Of a stretch of DNA of 64,000 nucleotides, positions 55,493 to 63,342 are shown in pieces (the first letter of the stretch is position 1; each line of letters opens with the position of its first letter). The translations under genes were made by a program, and so were the position numbers. This DNA comes from Lasiosphaeria ovina (Eukaryota; Ascomycota; Sordariomycetes; Sordariales; Lasiosphaeriaceae): NCBI GenBank assembly GCA_033439765.1, contig JAULSN010000006.1:3224001-3288000 (forward strand), read 5' to 3'. The notes beneath the pieces are model-generated. The model was not told the DNA's origin, made no database searches, and saw only the letters and a list, made by a program, of their open reading frames with translations.

Positions 55493-58300
55493 ATGCCTGT
55501 CAAAACGTTCGTCCAGCGGGAGATGCTTCGCGATAGCATTAGAGAACAGTTATGTCGAAAGGTAGATGATGACAGAAAAGGAGAGACAAAGAAGGTCGGC
55601 GTTCATGGACTCGGGGGCGCTGGCAAGTCGCAGCTGGTTCTGAGCTATTTACAACGATATCGCGGCGAGTATGATGCGACATTTTGGATCCAGGCCGGCC
55701 AGCCAGCATCGATTGACCGAGATTTCCTGGAGATATACCAGTCGCTACCCGGGAACTCACACCTACAGTTGCCTCAACCAAGTCCTGAGGATGCCAGGCG
55801 GACAGTTCTCACTTATTTCACCAAGGGGACTGCGAAGTGGCTCATTGTATTCGACGAAGCCGACCAGTTGAACCAACGAGATGAAAGTTTTGTGGATCTA
55901 TCGCGATATATTCCCGGCTGTCCGAACGTTCACGTCATCATTTCCAGTCGAAGCTCCCTTGCCCGAAATTTCTCGACTTTCGAAGGAGTCAGCGTTGGCG
56001 AGCTGGAAGAGCCGCAGGCGGTCGAACTCTTTTTTAGATGCTCCGGAATCCCGAAGTCACAGAAGACAGGTGACGAAGTGAAGCTCATTGTGGCAGAGTT
56101 GGGATTTCTAGCCCTGGCAGTTACGATTGCAGGGACGTACGTTTCTCAGACACCGAGGCTATCATCTGATCTGCATGCATACCTCGAGGATTACCGTCGA
56201 CGGCGGCAAGAGCTATTAGATGAACAGCCTGACAAGCTTACCCACGAATACAACCACAGCGTCATGACAGTATGGGAGACGTCATATTCGGCGGTGAACG
56301 GCCAGCTATCCGAAGCGTGCCAGGTCCTTACGCTGCTGGCGTTCATTCACTATGAAGACATCTTTCTCGACCTTTTTAGCTCGGAGCTCCGGTCGAGCTC
56401 GGCGCCGAAACAATGGACTTCAGTCATCAGCACCGAGAGTAATGTTACATTACACACCTTTGAGAAGTGCTTCGCAATCCTAGAGAGATACTCACTTCTT
56501 CAAAGACAGGAGGGCGTGGCTTCCTACTCAATGCACAAGCTGGTGCATGCATGGGGACATGATCGACTGAAGAATGGACAGGATAGAAGACGGTTTTGTA
56601 CCGCGGCTCACCAGCTGCTTTACAACGCAGCCTTACATTGTATCAACACACCCGAAGCCAAACTGCGATTAGTGCCTCATCTAAGAGCGAATTTGGAAGT
56701 AATGAAGCGCGTGGAGATGGTTACGGAAAACGGTGACATCGAAACACTGGGTTCGCTGGCATATATGGGAAGATTTGCGGCGGACGTTGGAAGGTGGCCG
56801 GATGCAGCAGCGATGGAGAGAGAGGTGCTCGCGAAGCGGCAGCGGATCCTTGGCGATGAGCATCCCGATACGATCTCGGCGATGAATAACCTAGCTAGTA
56901 CGCTAGGAGACCTCGGCCAGTACCAGGACGCGGTAGTAATGAAGAGAGAGGTGCTCGAGAAGAGGCGGCGGATCCTTGGCGATGAGCATCCCGATACGAT
57001 CTCGGCGATGAGTAACCTAGCTGGTACGCTAGGAGACCTCGGCCAGCACCAGGATACGGTAGCGATGAAGAGAGAGGCGCTCGAGAAGATGCGGCGGATC
57101 CTTAGCGACGAGCATCCCGATACGATTATGGCGATGAATAACCTAGCTATTACGCTTAGAGACCTCGGCCAGTACCAGGATACGGTAGCGATATTAAGAG
57201 AGGTGCTCGAGAAGAGGCGGCGGATCCTTAGCGACGAGCATCCCGATACGATCTCGGCGATGAATAACCTAGCTATTATGCTTAGAGACCTCGGCCAGTA
57301 CCAGGATGCGGTAGCGATATTGAGAGAGGTACTCGAGAAGATGCGGCGGATCCTTGGCGACGAGCATCCCGATACGATCTCGGCGATGAGTAACCTAGCT
57401 ATTACGCTTAGAGACCTCGGCCAGTACCAGGACGCGGTAGTAATGAAGAGAGAGGTGCTCGAGAAGAGGCGGCGGATCCTTGGCGATGAGCATCCCGATA
57501 CGATCTCGGCGATGAGTAACCTAGCTGGTACGCTAGGAGACCTCGGCCAGCACCAGGATACGGTAGCGATATTGAGAGAGGCGCTCGAGAAGATGCAGCG
57601 GATCCTTGGCGACGAGCATCCCGAAACGATCTCGGCGATAAGTAACCTAGCTATTACGCTTAGAGACCTCGGCCAGTACCAGGATACGGTAGCGATATTG
57701 AGAGAGGTGCTCGCGAAGCGGCAGCGGATCCTTGGCGATGAGCATCCCGATACGATCTCGGCGATGAATAACCTAGCTAGTACGCTAGGAGACCTCGGCC
57801 AGTACCAGGACGCGGTAGTAATAAAGAGAGAGGTGCTCGAGAAGAGGCGGCGGATCCTTGGCGATGAGCATCCCGATACGATCTCGGCGATGAGTAACCT
57901 AGCTAATACGCTAGGAGACCTCGGCCAGCACCAGGATACGGTAGCGATGAAGAGAGAGGCGCTCGAGAAGATGCGGCGGATCCTTAGCGACGAGCATCCC
58001 GAAACGATTAAGGCGATGAGTAACCTAGCTAGTACGCTAGGAAACCTCGGCCAGTACCAGGATGCGGTAGCGATGTTTAGAGAGGTGCTCGAGAAGAGGC
58101 GGCGGGTCCTTAGCGACGAGCATCCCGAAACGATTAAGGCGATGAATAACCTAGCTATTACGCTTGGAGACCTCGGCCAGTACCAGGACGCGGTAGTAAT
58201 GAAGAGAGAGGTGCTCGAGAAGAGGCGGCGGATCCTTGGCGATGAGCATCCCGATACGATCGAGGTGATGAACGACCTTACCTTTATGACTCAGGCATAG
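55493..58300 (+). CDS. NB-ARC/TPR protein (NLR-like signalling ATPase)
   Basis: A single frame of 935 residues from an ATG at 55493 (MPVKTFVQREMLRDSIREQL). The frame remains open upstream to about 55418, so an upstream exon is possible. The NB-ARC domain has the P-loop GLGGAGKSQLV (from residue 39), the Walker B-type KWLIVFDEAD, the sensor HVIISSRSSLA, a GLPL-like LGFLALAVTIAG and an MHD-like SMHKLVHAWGHDRL near residue 345. From residue about 442 to the end are eleven complete and one partial TPR units of exactly 42 residues (consensus REVLEKRRRILGDEHPDTIS then AMNNLA-TLGDLGQYQDAVV). By family, ligand sensing by the TPRs would trigger ATP-driven oligomerisation and activate the N-terminal effector, here the neighbouring hydrolase-like ORF. 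An LTR element lies 63 bases downstream. Confidence 0.9.
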   Translation: MPVKTFVQREMLRDSIREQLCRKVDDDRKGETKKVGVHGLGGAGKSQLVLSYLQRYRGEYDATFWIQAGQPASIDRDFLEIYQSLPGNSHLQLPQPSPEDARRTVLTYFTKGTAKWLIVFDEADQLNQRDESFVDLSRYIPGCPNVHVIISSRSSLARNFSTFEGVSVGELEEPQAVELFFRCSGIPKSQKTGDEVKLIVAELGFLALAVTIAGTYVSQTPRLSSDLHAYLEDYRRRRQELLDEQPDKLTHEYNHSVMTVWETSYSAVNGQLSEACQVLTLLAFIHYEDIFLDLFSSELRSSSAPKQWTSVISTESNVTLHTFEKCFAILERYSLLQRQEGVASYSMHKLVHAWGHDRLKNGQDRRRFCTAAHQLLYNAALHCINTPEAKLRLVPHLRANLEVMKRVEMVTENGDIETLGSLAYMGRFAADVGRWPDAAAMEREVLAKRQRILGDEHPDTISAMNNLASTLGDLGQYQDAVVMKREVLEKRRRILGDEHPDTISAMSNLAGTLGDLGQHQDTVAMKREALEKMRRILSDEHPDTIMAMNNLAITLRDLGQYQDTVAILREVLEKRRRILSDEHPDTISAMNNLAIMLRDLGQYQDAVAILREVLEKMRRILGDEHPDTISAMSNLAITLRDLGQYQDAVVMKREVLEKRRRILGDEHPDTISAMSNLAGTLGDLGQHQDTVAILREALEKMQRILGDEHPETISAISNLAITLRDLGQYQDTVAILREVLAKRQRILGDEHPDTISAMNNLASTLGDLGQYQDAVVIKREVLEKRRRILGDEHPDTISAMSNLANTLGDLGQHQDTVAMKREALEKMRRILSDEHPETIKAMSNLASTLGNLGQYQDAVAMFREVLEKRRRVLSDEHPETIKAMNNLAITLGDLGQYQDAVVMKREVLEKRRRILGDEHPDTIEVMNDLTFMTQA
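56816..58297 (+). repeat. 126-bp near-identical tandem repeats encoding TPRs
   Basis: Eleven full 126-base units and a partial twelfth (starting 58202), nearly identical at DNA level. Variants recur as blocks: units 2-3 resemble 9-10, and units 1-2 resemble 8-9. This indicates recent exchange or slippage between units. Confidence 0.9.
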
Positions 58301-58358
58301 CAAAATCTACCGCCATCATAATATTACGTTAGATTGTGATAGCAACCCTCTAAGCTCT

Positions 58359-58363
58359 CAAAC
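58359..58363. repeat. target-site duplication, left copy (CAAAC)
   Basis: CAAAC directly before the left LTR; repeated at 61894-61898 directly after the right LTR. Confidence 0.9.
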
Positions 58364-58592
58364 TGTTCGTGGTTCTCAAACCACGTAGGGATCCTACAGG
58401 TCTAAGGGTGGTAGATCTACCGTTGGGGGGGTGCAATGTTGGTTCTATTCTGTCTAAGGAACTAAACTAGGTTCTAGGGCGACCGGGGTTTTGTGTGTGC
58501 AGGCGGGAGGTCTGCGCGCGGCACGTGCCTTCACACGTGCGCGGTCACGCGACCTCCGCTAGTGTGCGGTCACCAATGTCGCTATTCCAACA
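58364..58592 (-). repeat. left LTR (3' LTR relative to gag)
   Basis: 229 bases, TGTTCGTGG...TTCCAACA, identical to 61665-61893. Confidence 0.93.
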
Positions 58593-58600
58593 CTGGCAAC

Positions 58601-58609
58601 TCTTCTTTT
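58601..58609 (-). other. polypurine tract candidate
   Basis: Minus-strand AAAAGAAGA eight bases inside the 3' LTR, the expected site for plus-strand priming. Confidence 0.35.
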
Positions 58610-59031
58610 GTGACCGCACGCCTCCGGTCTTCCTTCCTATCGTAGACAACGCCTTCTCATCTCTCTCATATAACTCGGAGATGAGTCCCTCTCGAAATGA
58701 CCTGTTTCCGTGGTTTGCTTGACGTGATCGTGCTCTCGGTGTACTTCTTCATCGGATCATTGTTTGCCCTAATCGTACGCTGCCTTGATCGTACGCTACC
58801 TTGTTTGCTCATCCAGGTGCGTACGTAGTGGAGAAGTGAGCCGTGCCGGCTTGCCTTGTCCAATGGCCGGCGCCGTGTAAGATAACGGTAAGATGAGTGG
58901 CCCGCTCCGTGCTCGCGTGCCGGGTCGTCCGATAATATGTTTGCCTTTGTGCGACGACGAGATTGAGTTCGAGGTCCGTACGGAAGGGGCAGTAGGTCCG
59001 GGCCTTGCCCTCTCGAGGCTGGCCGCCCGGG

Positions 59032-59037
59032 TATAAA
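59032..59037 (+). promoter_or_regulatory. TATA-box candidate for the plus-strand gene in the element
   Basis: TATAAA, followed by a strong CT-rich tract (59041-59105) and the ATG at 59166. The layout is that of a fungal core promoter, so the sense gene may be transcribed independently of the LTRs. Confidence 0.4.
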
Positions 59038-59165
59038 GCAGCTCTTCTTTCCTGGCTCTTTTCCTTCTTCCCTTCTTCCTTATGCCTCACTCTCTCTCTT
59101 GTGCCCGCGCGCGTGCTTTCCCTCTCCTCTCAGAAGCTCGCGCGTGCCTGGCCTGGTATAACACA

Positions 59166-59758
59166 ATGTCTTTCACTGAGGGTACGGCCACGACCGCCCT
59201 ATTCGGCAGCGTTCCTCATCGTACGATGGGAGACGGATCCATCTGGATTCTGATTCCCACTGCCTCGGAGGGCAATCGGCGTCTCCTTGGCTTTCTTGCC
59301 ATCAACGTACGATACCCTCGGGACTCTTTCTTTTGTCGTACGATGAGTTAACTCGTGCCTAGGACGACGAGCGTCGTATCGCCGCGATGCCCTCGGTCGA
59401 TACCGAGGTGCGCGTGAACGCTGAAGACTTCGCCAACCTCAATGCCTTCTTTGCCAAGATTATTCGCCGCGAGTCGTACTTCCGTGCGCTCCTCATTCAC
59501 TCGCGCGGTACGCGCGTTCGTCGCTGTACAAACCGGTGTGGCAATCCGGAGTCCATTCCTCGCTTTCGCCACTGTTTTCGCCTGCCAGACTATCAGAATG
59601 GTGCCTGTTCGTCGTGCGTCTGGCAATCGCGTGGTGCGGTCTGTTCGCACTCCCGTGCGGGCTCGGTTTCGGGCGCTGAATCGGTGCTTAGCGGTGGTGG
59701 CAGCGGCGGTGGAAGTCCAGGCGGCAGTTCGTTTGGGGGCTCGCCCAATCGCCCGTAG
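59166..59758 (+). CDS. Cys-rich DUF3716-like protein encoded antisense to gag
   Basis: Two exons, 59166-59306 and 59363-59758, give 178 residues. The intron of 56 bases (GTACGA...GTTAAC...CCTAG) is in phase 0 and joins GFLAIN to DDERRIAAMPSV. The start MSFTEGTATTALFGSVPHRT is the first natural one after the TATA and CT tracts. Residues about 98-140 have the spacing C-x3-C (RCTNRCG), FRHC, then CSSCVWQ and VCS, which resembles DUF3716, a small zinc-finger-like family abundant in fungi and often linked to repeats. A Gly/Ser-rich tail follows (SGGGSGGGSPGGSSFGGSPN). It lies inside the retroelement on the strand opposite gag. Function is unknown; nucleic-acid binding is a guess from the Cys pattern. 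The antisense placement is unusual. Confidence 0.55.
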
Positions 59759-60102
59759 CAGGGGCGTCTGCCGTCATCTGGTTCGGGCTCGCGCCTGAAC
59801 CCGATCACTTTTGATGGGAATACCCTCCTCCTTTAGCCTTGGCTCACGCCTTGGCTCTTCGTACGCTCGAGGAGGTTTCTTGGTGCGGCTGGGGTCGTTC
59901 TTGGTGTGGTATCTTTTCTCTATTATATGGGTCGTGCATTGAGTTTAAAATGAATTCCGGGGTTCTTTGGTGAATCTGTGCTGGTATTGTGGCCGTCGTG
60001 ATGTGTTGGTATATGGTGTGCTCTCCTCCCTTTACTCGTCCTCCTCCTTCTTCTCCAATCTATCTACGAATGCCTCGATTCGTACGGTAATCTTGCCGTC
60101 CT

Positions 60103-61251
60103 TTACCAGGCAGGTTGGTAGATACTGGTAATGTACGCTCCGCGCGCTCGCTGGGAGATATACTGCTGGGGTGCGTCCTTGTCCTTTGGGTTGATCAAGC
60201 TTAGTTGCTTGGCCTGACCCTTCTGCTTGACGGTGATCTCGTATCCTTGAAGTTGGATCCGGCATCCGTTGAACTCGATCTGGGTATCGTGCGTAAGGTA
60301 CGACTTCGGCTTGGCCTTCAGCCCTACTTCTTTAAGCTTGGCTTCCTCCTTCGTCGACGTACGTATACCTAGCTTCTCGATATGGTGCTGGGCGTACGTC
60401 TTAAACCAATATACTCCTAACTTTGCTAGTCTATAGAGTAGCCTTCGGATCCAGAGTACCGTTCCCTCCGGTGGTCTCGTAGTATTGAAGTACGTATCTA
60501 GCATAACGTACACCTCGTTCCAACGCTTGTCCGGACTAATGTACGAGAGGTAGTAGTCCTCCGTACGATCGGATAGGATCTCCGGGAAGACTGCGAAGTA
60601 CATATCCTCCGGGATCTCCAATCGCTGGTAGATACTGACGAAGTGCTTGGCCTTGTCGTAGAGGATGTCGTATGGTCGGCCAGTGTAGTTACGCGATGAC
60701 TTCCACGACTTGCTAAATGCGGTGACCTTCGATGGGGTTGGAGTCGGTAATCCTCTCAGACCCTCTCCTCCGGGCGTTGGGTGGTATGGAAGTACTATCG
60801 TTACCTTCGGCGGTGGTGGTGGAGGGGGCTGTGGAAGATCAGGCTCTGGGAGTGCCGCCTCCATAATGTTCATGAGTTGGTCCGAGATTCGGGCGCCGGT
60901 AATCCGTACGCCTTTCTTCGTAGCGATATTGATCATCTCTTTCCTGAACGTACGATTGACTTGATCAAATTGTGCGACTGTCCATCCTTCGAACTCCTCG
61001 CGGAAGGACGACTGGATTTGCTTTGAGTTCATGTCGAACCATATGATCTCCATCATCGTACGGGCGAAGTAGGTTGTGGCTTCCTCGTCTTGAAGGGGAT
61101 GGGTAATATCTGGGGTCTGGGCCTCGTGCCAGAGGTCCCAGTCGATATTCGCCTTCCATACCGTACCTGGGATGTTGCTCTTCTCCCAGATATCTTCATA
61201 CGAGTCGTTGCCCTTGCTCGGGCCTTTTCCCACGCCCGAGGCTGATGCCAT
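60103..61251 (-). CDS. gag-like protein of the LTR element
   Basis: A frame of 382 residues from an ATG at 61251 (MASASGVGKGPSKGNDSYED). A Pro-rich spacer (PEPDLPQPPPPPPPK) separates an N-terminal helical part from a capsid-like block, NYTGRPYDILYDKAKHFVSI then YQRLEIPEDMYFAVFPEILS and RTEDYYLSYISPDKRWNEVY, which has the pattern of Ty3/gypsy-type fungal Gag. The C-terminal 100 residues (LLYRLAKLGVYWFKTYAQHH; QIEFNGCRIQLQGYEITVKQ) are unlike a zinc knuckle and I cannot place them. A second frame overlapping the end (60032-60265) is also protein-like, so the gene may once have run on. Gag would package the element's RNA; polymerase functions must come from elsewhere. Confidence 0.75.
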   Translation of the reverse strand: MASASGVGKGPSKGNDSYEDIWEKSNIPGTVWKANIDWDLWHEAQTPDITHPLQDEEATTYFARTMMEIIWFDMNSKQIQSSFREEFEGWTVAQFDQVNRTFRKEMINIATKKGVRITGARISDQLMNIMEAALPEPDLPQPPPPPPPKVTIVLPYHPTPGGEGLRGLPTPTPSKVTAFSKSWKSSRNYTGRPYDILYDKAKHFVSIYQRLEIPEDMYFAVFPEILSDRTEDYYLSYISPDKRWNEVYVMLDTYFNTTRPPEGTVLWIRRLLYRLAKLGVYWFKTYAQHHIEKLGIRTSTKEEAKLKEVGLKAKPKSYLTHDTQIEFNGCRIQLQGYEITVKQKGQAKQLSLINPKDKDAPQQYISQRARGAYITSIYQPAW

Positions 61252-61664
61252 CTTCGGCGATAGCGGGGTGTCGATGATGTTGATGAAGTTATTGATGATT
61301 GGTCGCGATCGTGCGACCGGGGTTCTGATGATTTGTAGGTGGGGTGGGGGGGGTGTGTATACGGGGGAGTTTAGTGGGTGTGGCGGGGTTGCACAGCGGC
61401 GTGCAATGCAGGTTCCAGTTGTACGTACGTCGCTCCCGACCTATGGCCGTGAACGTCGCTGTACGCTTAGTTCCTTTATTCTTCCAGATAGAGATCCTTC
61501 TCTTTCCTCGAAAGTTCAAAGAAGGGCTCCGTCTAGGCAGTAGCACGAGATGCTATCGCACGCACTTTCGCACCTCCCTCGAAAGTTCGGTGCGCGTACG
61601 TCGGTAGCACGATCTCGTCTCTTCACGTTGCTTCTCTGTGAGTGTTTGACCACTCACTGATCAG

Positions 61665-61893
61665 TGTTCGTGGTTCTCAAACCACGTAGGGATCCTACAG
61701 GTCTAAGGGTGGTAGATCTACCGTTGGGGGGGTGCAATGTTGGTTCTATTCTGTCTAAGGAACTAAACTAGGTTCTAGGGCGACCGGGGTTTTGTGTGTG
61801 CAGGCGGGAGGTCTGCGCGCGGCACGTGCCTTCACACGTGCGCGGTCACGCGACCTCCGCTAGTGTGCGGTCACCAATGTCGCTATTCCAACA
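61665..61893 (-). repeat. right LTR (5' LTR relative to gag)
   Basis: 229 bases, identical to 58364-58592. In element sense the interior continues CTGATCAGTGAGTGGTC, the primer-binding region, for which I cannot name a tRNA. Confidence 0.93.
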
Positions 61894-61898
61894 CAAAC
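61894..61898. repeat. target-site duplication, right copy (CAAAC)
   Basis: Identical to 58359-58363. Confidence 0.9.
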
Positions 61899-62990
61899 CC
61901 TAAAGAAGCCGCAATTCTTGACGAAGGTGCTAAATAAGCTAGGACGAAGCAAATAAGCTTCTTAATAAAGGCCGACGTCGAAATGAAAAATGCCAGGTTA
62001 GAGCAACGGCACTTCTCCGGCTCTAAACCTGGTCGAAATTCGACTTCCACCTCTTTCTCACAAAGCGCAATCATATCCCAGAGAGGCCAGTCGGGCTCCG
62101 TAATGTGGCACTCTCGAACAGAGTAGATATAAGGCGATTGCGCTCGGGCATAAGGAATCGGATGCGGTTGAATATACCCTAATAGTAGCATGGCGGGGCA
62201 CTGTCCTTTCCGTTGATGCTAGGCTAGTATATCTAAGCTTTCTAGCACTTTCGGATTTCTCTTTCGGTCAGACTTCGTTTCTTGGCGTAAAGCTTCTGGC
62301 GACGGGAAGTTGAGTCCGTATCTGGCCGTCCCCGTAAAGCAGCGAGTTCCTTCTCTATATTAACGAACTCGGGGCTATTTTGGAATTCTTCTTGTTTTCT
62401 GCCGGGAGGGACTGCCATAGCTGTGGGTTGCGTACAAGAGTTAAGCTGCGAAAGAGATTGTTGACGATACTGCGCACCTTAAGACCGAAATAGCTGCCCT
62501 GGCCGTCTATACCGCTATTGTTGGGCTGATAATAATTATTGTAAGTATTGGGATCTTTCTAGCCTACATGTTTCATTCTCTAGGCAATGGCAAATAGCCG
62601 GTCTTTGAGAATGAGTTAATTTATTAAAGTTAGACCCGAAAGATCCTGCTAAATGCAGTCGCCGTTTCCATCTTTCCCGGTGTGCCTCTAGCGGACATGC
62701 TCTTAAAGAAGGGAAAATTGCGGACGCTTTTCTTCCATTGCAAGTAGAGCATCTCTCCCTCCGGCGATTGTATGGCGAAGACGTCCTCAATGGTTTCGTT
62801 GTCTCTAAACGCCTTTGTCTCAATGAGAATAGCCAGTATCGGCAGCATCAGATATTGCTTGAGTGGTGGCTACGAATAGCCGCGACTTCCTCCACAGTCG
62901 TCCTCAGTCTCTTCATATGTTCGCTTCTCGTGGCGTCTGGAGGGTCGATCGCGTTCTGCTGGGTGGCGGTGGCGTACTCGTTACCCTTTG
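61899..62990 (-). pseudogene. decayed DUF3435 / FluG-domain-type gene (tyrosine-recombinase-like relative)
   Basis: Minus-strand frames together give a recognisable DUF3435 layout with stops and shifts. In order: EDVFAIQSPEGEMLYLQWKK, FFKSMSARGTPGKMETATAF, GYLPLPREMKHVG (stop) KDPNTYNNYYQP, RSLTLVRNPQLWQSLPAG, FQNSPEFVNIEKELAALRGR, RRQKLYAKKRSLTERKIRKC (stops), and REPDWPLWDMIALCEKEVEV-type text near 62060-62110. Proteins of this family are commonly named FluG-domain proteins in fungi and are structurally related to tyrosine recombinases. The K-x-P-N-T-Y-x-x-Y-Y block would be the recombinase Tyr region. The frame runs into the LTR element at 61898; across it, at 58358, the reading can continue ESLEGCYHNLT and stop, so the element inserted inside this relic. 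No function remains. Confidence 0.7.
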
Positions 62991-63342
62991 GATATTATCC
63001 CCTAGTAAGTTCCTACCGGATTAGGTACTGAGGCAACAATAAATCTACAGACTTGTTGCCTGACGTGTCAATTAGAGGAGTTGGTCTGGCTTTAGGTCAG
63101 TTTCCAGCGGTTAAGACCGGAAAGCCAGCAAGGGGGGTAGGGGGCGTAATGATGACTGGAAATTTAGACGGATGATCAGTGCGTATTGAGTTCGTAGTCA
63201 AGCAACATCTACCGCCTCACGATACCATCGCTTCTCGCTCTACTATGTCAACGGTTCATCTATGCCAACTCCTATCTAGCGGCATGTTTAGGAGTCAGCA
63301 CACGCCAGTGAAATAAATAAATGTAAACTAACATTTGCCATA
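62991..63342. other. intergenic, no gene seen
   Basis: Lies between the DUF3435-type relic and the end of the reductase-type gene. No coding frame or repeat was recognised. Confidence 0.5.

Larger units (their letters stand above)
58364..61893 (-). mobile_element. intact-ended non-autonomous LTR retroelement with gag only (TR-GAG-like)
   Basis: Two 229-base LTRs (58364-58592 and 61665-61893) appear identical base for base, begin TGTT, end AACA and are flanked by the 5-base duplication CAAAC. The gag-like gene is on the minus strand, so the right LTR is the 5' LTR. A purine tract (minus-strand AAAAGAAGA, 58601-58609) sits just inside the left LTR, where the polypurine tract should be. The 3072-base interior has no reverse transcriptase, RNase H, protease or integrase, so the element must depend on a partner. 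It also carries a plus-strand gene for a Cys-rich DUF3716-like protein. Identical LTRs mean a recent insertion. It lies within a decayed DUF3435-type gene. Confidence 0.92.

Noticed and set aside
56816..58297. CRISPR-like or satellite array
   Set aside because: The regular 126-base repeat is fully coding in one frame and encodes TPR helices, and there are no spacers.
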